From Cytophagales bacterium (lineage in GTDB: Bacteria; Bacteroidota; Bacteroidia; Cytophagales; Bernardetiaceae), in contig RDZD01000012.1 in the NCBI GenBank assembly GCA_004293815.1, forward strand, positions 62,001 to 126,000: a stretch of 64,000 nucleotides of DNA, in the 5' to 3' direction. This document shows, piece after piece, positions 36,388 through 44,795 of the stretch (the first letter of the stretch is position 1; each line of letters begins with the position of its first letter). Under the pieces are notes generated by a model that searched no databases, was not told where the DNA came from, and worked only from the letters and a program-made list of their open reading frames with translations. Both the position numbers and the translations under genes were made by a program.

Positions 36388-37329
36388 CTAAGCCGTCTTG
36401 CTATGTTTCTCGGCATAAGCCAAGGCGGCTTCTCTTACCCAGTTGCCATCTTCGTGAGCTTTTACACGCGCTCTGATGCGCTGTTTATTACAAGGGCCAT
36501 TGCCTTTGATGACTTGATTAAATTCTGCCCAGTCTATTGTTCCAAAGGTATAAGACTCGGTTTCTTCATGGTACTTGAGTTGATCGTCAGGGATTCGCAA
36601 GCCCATAAACTCAGCTTGAGGAGCCACTCTGTCTACAAATTTTTGACGCAGAGTGTCGTTTGAGTCGGATTTTACGCGCCAGGCCATAAGGTCGGTGCTG
36701 TTAGGGGATTCAGCATCAGGTGGTCCAAACATCATGAGAGAAGGCCACCACCAGCGATTGAGTGCATCCTGAGCCATCTTCTTTTGAGCCGCTGTACCGT
36801 TGGCCAACGTGTTCATGATCTCAAAGCCTTGACGTTGATGAAAACTTTCTTCCTTACAGATACGCACCATGGCTCGCGCATAAGGCCCATAGGAGGCGCG
36901 CGTGAGTGCCACTTGGTTAATAATAGCCGCACCGTCTACCAGCCAGCCAATAGCACCAATGTCTGCCCACGACAGGGTGGGGTAGTTGAAAATACTTGAA
37001 TACTTGGCTTTTCCACTATGCAGCTGCTCTATCAGCTCATCGCGACTAATGCCGAGGGTTTCAGCCGCGCTGTAAAGATAGAGACCGTGTCCAGCTTCAT
37101 CTTGTACTTTGGCCAAAAGCGATGCCTTACGCCTGAGCGAGGGTGCGCGCGTAATCCAGTTGCCTTCTGGTAACATGCCAACGATTTCAGAATGTGCATG
37201 CTGCGACATCATTCTGATGAGTTGCTTGCGGTATTTTTCAGGCATCCAGTCTTTGGGTTCTATTTTGTCACCCGCATCTATGCGCTTCTGAAAAGCTATT
37301 TCTTTAGAATCAGTTGTTTGCGTTTGCAT
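36388..37329 (-). CDS. paaA: 1,2-phenylacetyl-CoA epoxidase subunit A (PaaA)
   Basis: A 313-residue ferritin-like diiron oxygenase subunit that epoxidises phenylacetyl-CoA, the key step of aerobic phenylacetate breakdown. Characteristic segments include [35 protein letters not shown] (the E/H iron ligands in DEAGH), and [14 protein letters not shown] (second E..H ligand). Length matches PaaA. The usual partners paaB, C, D and E are not in this window: the neighbours are rfbD and an NtrC-like regulator. The gene ends at a strong terminator, so it is a single-gene unit. Confidence 0.92.
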   Translation of the reverse strand: MQTQTTDSKEIAFQKRIDAGDKIEPKDWMPEKYRKQLIRMMSQHAHSEIVGMLPEGNWITRAPSLRRKASLLAKVQDEAGHGLYLYSAAETLGISRDELIEQLHSGKAKYSSIFNYPTLSWADIGAIGWLVDGAAIINQVALTRASYGPYARAMVRICKEESFHQRQGFEIMNTLANGTAAQKKMAQDALNRWWWPSLMMFGPPDAESPNSTDLMAWRVKSDSNDTLRQKFVDRVAPQAEFMGLRIPDDQLKYHEETESYTFGTIDWAEFNQVIKGNGPCNKQRIRARVKAHEDGNWVREAALAYAEKHSKTA

Positions 37330-37422
37330 GGCTTTGCTATGATATTAAACTATCTACTAGGGTAAATACGATTTGTGCAACAAATTGTTTTAAAATCAAA
37401 AGTCATTTTTAAGAACTTATTA

Positions 37423-37466
37423 ATAAACAACACCTTGCAAGGACAGCCTAGCAAGGTGTTGTTTAT
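37423..37466 (-). terminator. Terminator of the NtrC-like regulator gene
   Basis: The perfect 16-bp arms 37423-37438 and 37451-37466 enclose a 12-base loop, seven bases after the stop at 37473. It is read on the minus strand and leads into A/T-rich sequence. Confidence 0.7.
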
Positions 37467-37472
37467 AAGATT

Positions 37473-38639
37473 TTATGCATATTTGATAACATCCTGATCA
37501 CTTATTTCGACACCCGACATAATGACTAGACGCTCCATGACGTTACGCAGCTCTCTGATGTTGCCTGTCCAGTTGCGGGCTTGCAAGGCTTTAATAGCTG
37601 CCGCGCTGCATTTTTTTTGAGGTTGGCCGTATTCGCGTGCCACCTCACCCAAAAAGTGCTCGGCCAGCAACGGAATATCGTCCAAACGTTCGTTGAGAGC
37701 TGGTACGTGAATCAGAAACACACTGAGGCGGTGGTAAAGATCTTCTCTGAAGCGTCCGTGTTTGATTTCTTCTTTGAGATCCTTATTGGTAGCCGCCACA
37801 ATTCGGACGTTTACCTTAAACTCTTTTTCGCCGCCTACTCGTGTAATTTTATTTTCTTGCAGAGCACGTAGAACTTTTGCTTGAGCTGACATACTCATGT
37901 CGCCTATTTCATCCAAGAAAAGCGTACCACCATCTGCCTGCTCAAACTTGCCTATGCGTTGTTTTACGGCTGAGGTGAAAGACCCTTTTTCATGTCCAAA
38001 TAATTCACTTTCAATAAGTTCTGAAGGAATCGCAGCGCAATTGACTTCCACCATAGGGCCACCCGAGCGGTTGCTCTTGGCATGTATCCACTTAGCGACA
38101 AGCTCTTTACCAGAGCCGTTAGAGCCTGTAACTAGTACACGCGCTTCAGTGGGAGCCACTTTCTCAATAGCATCCTTGATGCGTACGATAGCCTCAGAGT
38201 CGCCAATCATTTCAATGTTCTTGGCAATTTTCTTTTTGAGAACTTTCGTTTCTGCCACCAAAGAAGATTTATCCATCGCATTGCGGATGGTCACCAAGAG
38301 TCGGTTCAAATCTGGTGGTTTCTCTATAAAATCAAAAGCTCCTTTTTTGGTGGCTTCTACGGCGGTTTCTATGTTGCCGTGTGCAGAAATCATAATAAAC
38401 TGAGCGTCTTTACCCAAGTCCATGGCTTTTTCGAGTACCTCTAATCCGTCCATTTTGGGCATCTTTATATCACACAGCACCACATCATACTCGTTTTGAG
38501 CAAATAGTTCTAAACCCTCCAGACCGTCTTTCGCCTCGTCTACTTTGTACTTTTCATACTCAAGTATTTCTTTTAGCGTATTTCTGATGAATTTTTCGTC
38601 ATCAATGATCAGTATTTTTTTATTTGTTTTACTTGTCAT
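37473..38639 (-). CDS. NtrC-like AAA+ response regulator lacking an HTH domain
   Basis: A 388-residue two-component regulator. A receiver domain (about 8-125) has Asp13/14 and phosphoacceptor Asp57 in VVLCDIKMPKMDG. A sigma-54-interaction AAA+ domain follows with Walker A GSNGSGKE, ESELFGHEKGSFTSA, Walker B DGGTLFLDEIGDM and ATNKDL. Two features are odd. The sigma-54 contact loop, normally GAFTGA, reads GSFTSA. The protein stops at DVIKYA right after the AAA+ lid (NWTGNIRELRNV), with no Fis-type helix-turn-helix. I recall the same loop in other Bacteroidota, so it may be a lineage subtype. ATG at 38639 is preferred to TTG 38645. No partner kinase is adjacent. Confidence 0.9.
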   Translation of the reverse strand: MTSKTNKKILIIDDEKFIRNTLKEILEYEKYKVDEAKDGLEGLELFAQNEYDVVLCDIKMPKMDGLEVLEKAMDLGKDAQFIMISAHGNIETAVEATKKGAFDFIEKPPDLNRLLVTIRNAMDKSSLVAETKVLKKKIAKNIEMIGDSEAIVRIKDAIEKVAPTEARVLVTGSNGSGKELVAKWIHAKSNRSGGPMVEVNCAAIPSELIESELFGHEKGSFTSAVKQRIGKFEQADGGTLFLDEIGDMSMSAQAKVLRALQENKITRVGGEKEFKVNVRIVAATNKDLKEEIKHGRFREDLYHRLSVFLIHVPALNERLDDIPLLAEHFLGEVAREYGQPQKKCSAAAIKALQARNWTGNIRELRNVMERLVIMSGVEISDQDVIKYA

Positions 38640-38993
38640 TGCCAATTTCTGGTGCTAGTATATGATGATAGAATTGTAAAAAACTACATTAGATTTTGAA
38701 AATCCAAATTTTATTACAAAAAAGTGTCTAAAACCAAGCTCAATGAGTAAAGTTTTTAGCTAAAAGTACTCTGTGGTAAACCATGTTTTGTATTTCTTAG
38801 CTTTGTTTATACATTTCAAACACATTTGTGTCTAGGTAGATCAAGACAAACTAGGAGAAAGACTGTATAACACCTAAAAGAAGAAATTATATTTAACCCA
38901 TCAACTTGGCAGTGTATCGGCATAGCGAAGCTAAAAAAGCAGATTGATGAAAGGATATTGCGGGTTACAGATGCATTTTTAATGGTGTTTTGG
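38640..38993. other. Divergent intergenic region, regulator to LysM gene
   Basis: No believable gene or RNA fold. It carries the upstream regions of both divergent genes. A weak pairing of AACCC (38895) with GGGTT (38962) is too short to call a structured RNA. The LysM promoter sits at its right edge. Confidence 0.5.
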
Positions 38994-39023
38994 TTGTGAG
39001 AATCACAATTTCTATTAACTTTG
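38994..39023 (+). promoter_or_regulatory. Promoter of the LysM-scpB operon
   Basis: TTG at 38994-38996, exactly 19 nt, then TAACTTTG at 39016-39023 followed by C: a full Bacteroidota consensus match. Start near 39030, about 39 nt before the ATG. The TTAACTTTGCAA context matches the minus-strand promoter at 2916-2946. Confidence 0.75.
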
Positions 39024-39068
39024 CAAAGATTTTTATAAAACAATAGCCTTAACGTTTATTCAATCACC

Positions 39069-39803
39069 ATGAGCAGTTTGTATTTTTTGAGAGTTATCAC
39101 AGGTGCAATATTTGCTTTTCTTACTCTATTATTTGCTGATTTAGCCCACGCGCAAACTGCACCAAAGACCTATATCGTACAAAAAGGCGATAATATCTCA
39201 ACTATTGCCAAAAAATTTAAGACCACGACTGCCGAAATAAAAAAACTCAATCAGCTCAAAGACGACAAAATACAAGTAGGGCAAGTGCTCATGCTCAATA
39301 CCTCTGTAGAGACAAAGATTGTCAATACTTCTGGCTCAGGCGGTAGCGTTTACCATACAGTACAAAATGGCGAGTCGCTTTACGGCATAGCACGAAAATT
39401 CAAAGTATCTACAGACTCTCTAAAAGCATGGAATAAGCTAGCAAATAACATAGTTAAGACAGGCACAAAGTTACTTGTGAATAAATCAGGATATACTGGC
39501 AGCACGATAACTGTTAATCCTAGTTTGCGAATGATTAGTGAAAAAGGTATGGCGGCTATGGTAGGTACTAACACGCCCAGCACAAAAAAAATGGCTTTGC
39601 ATCGCAAAGCTCCAGTAGGTAGCATGATAACTGTAGCCAACCCTAGCAACGGTGAAAGCGTTTTGGTAGAGGTCATTGGTAACGAGATTGATGACGAGCG
39701 CGTAGTTGTAAAGCTTTCTCGCTCCGCTTGCAAAGAGCTTGGTGCGCTAAGCGAAATATTCAATGTGGTGGTGCATTACGCTAAACCAAAGGACGAGCAA
39801 TAA
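39069..39803 (+). CDS. LysM peptidoglycan-binding protein with RlpA-like domain
   Basis: A 244-residue exported protein with a signal peptide ending AHAQT (about 1-27). Two LysM domains follow (about 34-77 and 97-139), with the patterns YIVQKGDNISTIAKKF and HTVQNGESLYGIARKF. The last 85 residues resemble the double-psi-beta-barrel of RlpA-type proteins (GMAAMVGTNTP..., ALHRKAPVGSMITV, LSRSACKELG). LysM binds peptidoglycan glycan strands; RlpA homologues act on septal or denuded glycan, but whether this one cleaves is unknown. scpB starts 14 bases later. Confidence 0.9.
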   Translation: MSSLYFLRVITGAIFAFLTLLFADLAHAQTAPKTYIVQKGDNISTIAKKFKTTTAEIKKLNQLKDDKIQVGQVLMLNTSVETKIVNTSGSGGSVYHTVQNGESLYGIARKFKVSTDSLKAWNKLANNIVKTGTKLLVNKSGYTGSTITVNPSLRMISEKGMAAMVGTNTPSTKKMALHRKAPVGSMITVANPSNGESVLVEVIGNEIDDERVVVKLSRSACKELGALSEIFNVVVHYAKPKDEQ

Positions 39804-39817
39804 AATATTCTCTGCGC

Positions 39818-40462
39818 ATGAGCTATCTACAAAAGCAAATAGAGGCACTTATTTTTTGTGCACCCTCGCCCATCAAGGTTGAGGAAATTCAGCGTGCGCT
39901 AGAAGAACTGCTCAACGAGCCTATCAAAAAAAGCGATATTAGAGTACAGGTTAGCTCCTTGATTCAAAAGTATGACGAACAAGACAGTATTTTTGGCATC
40001 TGCGAAATTGGCGGTGGCTATCAATTTTTAAGCAAGCCAGCATACAACAAAATCATTAGCATTTGGCTCAAGCAGAAATCTAAGCGCAAGCTGTCGCGAA
40101 CTGCCCTCGAGACTTTGGCACTCATTGCGTACAAGCAGCCTGTGACAAAAGCTGACATTGAACGCATTAGAGGTGTGAGTGCAGACTATGCTTTTCAAAG
40201 ACTCCTTGAAAAAGAACTCATTTCTATCAAAGGCAAAGCCAGAAGCCCTGGTCGCCCTTTGCTTTACGGAACTTCTGAAAAGTTCATGCACTACTTTGGT
40301 ATCAACAGCATTGATGATTTGCCTCTGCCAGAAGAGTTGGACTTCCCTGCTGTGCAGCTAGACCTAGCCAATACCATAGATAATAGTCAACCAACACTTT
40401 TTGATCAAGCGCAAAATTTACTAGGATCATCTGAAACAACAGATAATCCAGACAATGATTAA
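39818..40462 (+). CDS. scpB: SMC-Scp complex subunit ScpB
   Basis: A 214-residue winged-helix protein that joins ScpA and SMC to organise and segregate the chromosome. The paired winged helices are seen from EALIFCAPSPIKVEEIQRAL at the start through the family signature LSRTALETLALIAYKQPVTKADIERIRGV (quoted here in parts: LSRTALETLA, AYKQPVTKADIE) to LKGKARSPGRPLLYGT-like GKARSPGRPLLYG. A Gln/Asn/Asp-rich tail follows. It is probably co-transcribed with the LysM gene 14 bases upstream. Confidence 0.93.
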   Translation: MSYLQKQIEALIFCAPSPIKVEEIQRALEELLNEPIKKSDIRVQVSSLIQKYDEQDSIFGICEIGGGYQFLSKPAYNKIISIWLKQKSKRKLSRTALETLALIAYKQPVTKADIERIRGVSADYAFQRLLEKELISIKGKARSPGRPLLYGTSEKFMHYFGINSIDDLPLPEELDFPAVQLDLANTIDNSQPTLFDQAQNLLGSSETTDNPDND

Positions 40463-40627
40463 GGCCATAATTGGGGCTCGTTTCGCGCCAGCTCAAGCAA
40501 CTGTTTTCTATGTTTTACGTTTATTCAAAGACTTTTGCATACTAGGCCAATTTTTTTTGCGTTCTTATAAGGTTTCTTGTTCAAAAAAACAGAAACAAGC
40601 TATTTTTACCCAAAAGCGACACGCGTT

Positions 40628-42094
40628 ATGCTGGAAACTGCCCTGAAAGATACTGATCCTAAGAGACTTCAAATGCTGAGCCAACCCTCTCATTTGGACA
40701 TACAAAAGCTTTGGGAGATTCAGAAAAAGCAAGCTGTTCTAAAACGCGATATGCCTATCAAACATCGTTTGATGCTCCTCAAAAAACTAGAAAACGCCAC
40801 CTTGAGCTACGAGGAAAGGCTTCAGAATGCAGTTTTTAAAGATTTTGGGCGCGCGCAAACTGAAACGAGGATGCTTGAAATCTATCCTTCCTTGTCAGAA
40901 GTGCGTTATGCTATCAAAAAACTGCCAAAATGGTCCGCAAAGCATGCGGTGGGCAAAACTCTAATCACATTCTCTGCCAAGGCGTGGACTGTGGCGGAGC
41001 CTAAGGGGGTAACACTCATTATCTCGCCTTGGAACTATCCTGTTTTCTTGACATTAGGCCCTTTGGTATCAGCACTTGCGGCTGGTAACACCGCTATTCT
41101 CAAAACGTCTGAACTTACACCGCACACCTCAGAAGTTCTTCAAGAGTTGATTTACAACACTTTCAATCCTGAAGATGTGGCTGTAGTTCAAGGACATGCC
41201 GAAACGGCTCAAGCTTTGCTTGAATTGCCCTTTGATCATATTTTTTTTACGGGCAGTACACAAGTAGGCAGCATCATTATGCAGAAAGCTGCTCAGCACC
41301 TCAGCTCTGTAACACTGGAGCTGGGCGGCAAATCGCCAACAATTGTGGATCAGACAGCCAACATAGAGGATGCTGCCAAAAAAATTGTCTGGGGCAAATT
41401 CGTGAATGCGGGACAAACCTGTATTGCCCCTGATTTTTTAATGGTGCACGAATCCGTAACAGAAAAGCTAGAAATTGCTCTAGTAAAAGAACTTGACAAA
41501 CGCTACCCAGACCCTGCACCGCATCATGATTTAGCTAAAATTGTGAGCGATAAGCATTATTTACGACTTAAAAATGCTATTCAAGAAGCCATAGATCTTG
41601 GTGCAAAGCCCATCACGCCGATTCACACAAATGACGCTACACGCTCTATTGCACCCACATTGCTAAAGAATGTACCGCTCGACACATTGCTCATGCGAGA
41701 AGAAATTTTTGGCCCTGTGCTGCCTATCCTTACTTACAAAAGCATCACAGATTTGGTAAAATTCTTAACCTCTAGACGCTTTGGTAAACCTCTTGCTTTG
41801 TATCTGTTCTCAGAAAGTCAGGTACACCAAGAGCAAATTCTGGCGCGTGTATCTGCGGGTGGTGTCTGTATCAATGATTGCTTGATTCATTTAGCACACA
41901 AGAAACTTCCTTTTGGCGGTGTGAACCAAAGCGGTATTGGCAAGTCTAAGGGCGAATATGGTTTTTGGGAATTTTCTAACCGTAAATCTGTGATTAGACA
42001 ATGGAGCGGATTTTCGCCTTTTAGTTTGTTTTTTTCGCCTTATACCGACAAAGTAAAAGTCCGTTTGGAGTGGTTTTTTAAGTCCAAAATCTAA
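40628..42094 (+). CDS. Aldehyde dehydrogenase, class 3-like
   Basis: A 488-residue NAD(P)-dependent aldehyde dehydrogenase. It shows SPWNYPVFLTLGPLV-type cofactor binding, GSTQVG, the catalytic Glu in LELGGKSP and catalytic Cys in NAGQTCIAPD, and the late motifs EIFGPVLPIL and FGGVNQSGIGKSKG. The C-terminal segment with FSPFSLFFSPY is like the membrane-proximal tail of class 3 (fatty aldehyde type) enzymes. ATG 40628 is preferred to a TTG at 40577. A Crp/Fnr regulator follows seven bases later, which suggests a shared operon. Confidence 0.92.
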   Translation: MLETALKDTDPKRLQMLSQPSHLDIQKLWEIQKKQAVLKRDMPIKHRLMLLKKLENATLSYEERLQNAVFKDFGRAQTETRMLEIYPSLSEVRYAIKKLPKWSAKHAVGKTLITFSAKAWTVAEPKGVTLIISPWNYPVFLTLGPLVSALAAGNTAILKTSELTPHTSEVLQELIYNTFNPEDVAVVQGHAETAQALLELPFDHIFFTGSTQVGSIIMQKAAQHLSSVTLELGGKSPTIVDQTANIEDAAKKIVWGKFVNAGQTCIAPDFLMVHESVTEKLEIALVKELDKRYPDPAPHHDLAKIVSDKHYLRLKNAIQEAIDLGAKPITPIHTNDATRSIAPTLLKNVPLDTLLMREEIFGPVLPILTYKSITDLVKFLTSRRFGKPLALYLFSESQVHQEQILARVSAGGVCINDCLIHLAHKKLPFGGVNQSGIGKSKGEYGFWEFSNRKSVIRQWSGFSPFSLFFSPYTDKVKVRLEWFFKSKI

Positions 42095-42101
42095 AGACCG
42101 T

Positions 42102-42680
42102 ATGGAAAATGCGTCTTTGAGAGAGTTTTTTTCAAAATGCACCTATTTGAGTCAAAATGCGGCAGAGGCCGCGTTAGACGCTTGGACAGAAACCACTTTA
42201 ATGAAACGTTCTGATTTTTTGATTCGTCCAGACCAAACCGAAAGTCACTTGTATTGGGTTTTAGAAGGATACTTTCGACTATTTTTTATGACCCCAGATG
42301 CTGAAGAAATTTGTGTAGGTTTCGGTTATGAAAATAGCTTTTTATGCTCTTTCCCTTCTTTTGTCAATAATTTGCCATCTGGCTACTATATTCAGGCTAT
42401 TAGTTCGGCTAAATTACTAGGCATTAAGCGCAGTGCTTTTTTAGAAATGTTGAATCAACACGCCGACTTTGAGAGACTCTGGCGAACTTTGCTTGAACAG
42501 GCTCTCGTAGGGCGCATTGAACGCGAAACAGAACTGTTTATTAAAAGTCCCGAAGAGCGTCTAAAGAAACTAATGGACAGAAGCCCTCATATTTTTCAGA
42601 AAATACCTCTCAAATACATTGCCTCCTACTTGCGTATGACACCCGAAACACTTAGCCGTATACGCGCTAAGAAATCTTGA
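42102..42680 (+). CDS. Short Crp/Fnr-family transcriptional regulator
   Basis: A 192-residue regulator with a cyclic-nucleotide-binding-fold sensor (about 20-130, LYWVLEGYFRLFFMT, NLPSGYYIQAISSA) and a short helix-turn-helix at the C-terminus (about 165-190, IPLKYIASYLRMTPETLSRI). No Fe-S cysteine cluster is seen. It is the usual short form in Bacteroidota, in which the ligand is unknown. It is seven bases downstream of the aldehyde dehydrogenase gene and may control that operon. Confidence 0.88.
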   Translation: MENASLREFFSKCTYLSQNAAEAALDAWTETTLMKRSDFLIRPDQTESHLYWVLEGYFRLFFMTPDAEEICVGFGYENSFLCSFPSFVNNLPSGYYIQAISSAKLLGIKRSAFLEMLNQHADFERLWRTLLEQALVGRIERETELFIKSPEERLKKLMDRSPHIFQKIPLKYIASYLRMTPETLSRIRAKKS

Positions 42681-42746
42681 TTAGAGTCAATTTTTTTCTG
42701 CATTTTAGCCACCAATTTTGCAGGGTCAATTTTAAAAACTATCAAA

Positions 42747-43313
42747 ATGACTACGCAAAAAGAACATCTGAAAATCCTTGCACAAGAAATAGCGCAAGGT
42801 CTCGAGCTGGTAAAAACAACGCTGCAAACTCAAGACATGACTCAACTCAATCACAAAGCTTATCCTCAGAGTTGGTCTGCGCTAGAATGCCTAGAGCATC
42901 TGAACCGTTATGCCCGCTATTACCTGCCTGAGCTGCGCCGCACCATTACCGAGAGTACATTCTTAGAGACTGATCATATTCAAGTTAAGCACGGATTTCT
43001 GGGTAACTATTTCACTAAAACCGTCAGCGAAACCAACCCAAAAAGTAAAAATAAGACGCTTAAGCACCTTAATCCAGTCCTCACGGGTGTGAGTCCCTTA
43101 GATTATACGAGCCTTGATGAGTTTTGCACACATCAAGAAGAATTCTTAAAGCTTCTTCAGCAAGCTGCTACCAAGGATATCAATGCCAAAACTGTACGGG
43201 TGGAATTTATCAAATGGCTAAAAATACGCATTTCAGACGCGCTTGTTTTTGTGATTAAGCATCAAACAAGGCATATTCACCAAGCAATACGTGCCATTAA
43301 GGCTTCAAAATAA
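42747..43313 (+). CDS. DinB-family protein
   Basis: A 188-residue four-helix-bundle protein of the DinB/DUF664 superfamily. It has the typical pattern PQSWSALECLEHLNRYARYYLPEL, with the first His ligand, and a late HQTRHIHQAIRAI motif with the other two histidines, expected to bind a divalent metal. Function of this clade is not known; some members are mycothiol- or bacillithiol-dependent transferases. It lies after the Crp/Fnr gene in the same direction. Confidence 0.82.
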   Translation: MTTQKEHLKILAQEIAQGLELVKTTLQTQDMTQLNHKAYPQSWSALECLEHLNRYARYYLPELRRTITESTFLETDHIQVKHGFLGNYFTKTVSETNPKSKNKTLKHLNPVLTGVSPLDYTSLDEFCTHQEEFLKLLQQAATKDINAKTVRVEFIKWLKIRISDALVFVIKHQTRHIHQAIRAIKASK

Positions 43314-43370
43314 TAGGTGTGAGGGCTAGTGAGGGTTCAGAAAAAGAGCTTTTGCTTTTTTTTATTTTTT

Positions 43371-43403
43371 TTGGTAGTATTGTCATTGGGTTTCATAACT
43401 TTG
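43371..43403 (+). promoter_or_regulatory. Promoter of purB
   Basis: TTG at 43371-43373, 22 nt, TAACTTTG at 43396-43403 followed by C. The -7 part is a full match; the spacing is slightly long. Start near 43410, about 34 nt before the ATG. Confidence 0.55.
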
Positions 43404-43443
43404 CGGCTTGTTTTTAAAGCCAACCCACAAGCTAACCTTAACG

Positions 43444-44781
43444 ATGCTGACCGCTCTCACTGCCATTTCACCCATAGATGGACGCTATGGTAAACAAACA
43501 GAAGCTCTGGCTCCTTATTTTTCAGAATTTGGACTCATCAAATACCGTGTTTGGGTAGAAATAGCCTACTTTTTAGAGCTGAGCCGCTTGGATTTGCCTG
43601 CATTTGAGAATTTTCCACGACACCAAGAAGCTGCTATCTGGGATATAGCCAAGTGTTTTTCTGTGGAAGACGCTCAGAAAGTCAAAGACATTGAACGAGT
43701 TACGAACCACGATGTAAAAGCAGTAGAGTATTTTATCAAAAATGCTTTCAAAAATCTTCAATTGGAGAATTATAGCGAATATATACATTTTGGTCTCACC
43801 TCTCAGGATATCAACAATACAGCCATTCCCTTGCTTTTAAAAGCAGCCTCAGAAGAGCTGATTTACCCACAAATGGAGTCTTTGCTGGATATTTTTGCTG
43901 AAAAAAGTATTGACTGGGTCAATGTAGCCATGCTTGCCCATACACACGGGCAGCCCGCCTCGCCCACGCGCATGGGTAAGGAGTGGAAAGTGTTTGAGTA
44001 CCGACTTCGTGAGCAATTGGCCGTTTTACGCGCTGTGCCGCATGATGCCAAGTTTGGTGGTGCTACGGGTAACTTCAATGCTCATTATGTGGCGTTCCCA
44101 CATATTAACTGGCATCAGTTTGCAGATGAGATGCTCACACGCTGGGGACTCAAACGCTCGCGCTGGACAACCCAAATTGCTAATTACGATTATCTAGCAG
44201 CTTTTTTTGATGCTCACAAACGCTGTAATACCATACTCATAGATTTTGCACGTGATGTGTGGAGCTATGTATCTATGAATTATTTCAAGCAGCTCATTGT
44301 AGCCAATGAGGTAGGCTCGTCGGCAATGCCGCATAAAGTTAATCCAATTGATTTTGAGAATGCAGAGGGAAATTTATTGATAGCGAATACTTTACTAGAG
44401 TTTCTATCTGCCAAGCTTCCTGTGTCGCGTTTGCAGCGTGATTTGACCGACTCAACTGTCCTCCGCAACTTAGGCACACCCCTTGCTCATGGTTTTATTG
44501 CCTACAAAGCTTTGAGCAGAGGCATAGGTAAACTAGCTCTCAATCAGTCGGCTATACAGGCCGATCTTGAAAATAATTGGGCGGTGGTGTCAGAGGCCAT
44601 ACAAACCATTCTGAGGCGAGAAGGCTATCCCAACCCGTATGAGGCTTTAAAAGCCCTTACAAGAACCGAAAGCAAGATCTCTGCACAGGATATACAGATT
44701 TTTGTACAGTCTTTGGCAGTAAAGGACTCGGTCAAACAAGAACTGTTGCAAATTACACCTTTTACGTACGTAGGAAAGTAA
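43444..44781 (+). CDS. purB: Adenylosuccinate lyase
   Basis: A 445-residue purine enzyme that cleaves SAICAR and adenylosuccinate, releasing fumarate. The class signature GSSAMPHKVNPIDFEN is present, plus TAISPIDGRYG at the N-terminus, HFGLTSQDINNTA and HTHGQPASPTRMGKE (the histidine region). This is the long, PurB E. coli-like form. The ATG at 43444 gives the expected start; a TTG at 43408 would add twelve residues and overlap the promoter region. It converges on the DUF5686 gene with a 14-base gap. Confidence 0.96.
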   Translation: MLTALTAISPIDGRYGKQTEALAPYFSEFGLIKYRVWVEIAYFLELSRLDLPAFENFPRHQEAAIWDIAKCFSVEDAQKVKDIERVTNHDVKAVEYFIKNAFKNLQLENYSEYIHFGLTSQDINNTAIPLLLKAASEELIYPQMESLLDIFAEKSIDWVNVAMLAHTHGQPASPTRMGKEWKVFEYRLREQLAVLRAVPHDAKFGGATGNFNAHYVAFPHINWHQFADEMLTRWGLKRSRWTTQIANYDYLAAFFDAHKRCNTILIDFARDVWSYVSMNYFKQLIVANEVGSSAMPHKVNPIDFENAEGNLLIANTLLEFLSAKLPVSRLQRDLTDSTVLRNLGTPLAHGFIAYKALSRGIGKLALNQSAIQADLENNWAVVSEAIQTILRREGYPNPYEALKALTRTESKISAQDIQIFVQSLAVKDSVKQELLQITPFTYVGK

Positions 44782-44795
44782 AAAAGCTCTTTGGG

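Noticed and set aside
37897-38403. 168-residue open frame antisense to the NtrC-like regulator
   Set aside because: Ser/Ala-rich translation typical of a reverse-frame shadow, with no family features.
38893-38966. Possible structured RNA before the LysM gene
   Set aside because: Only five-base arms pair, and the pairing is asymmetric. This is within chance for this length, without covariation evidence.
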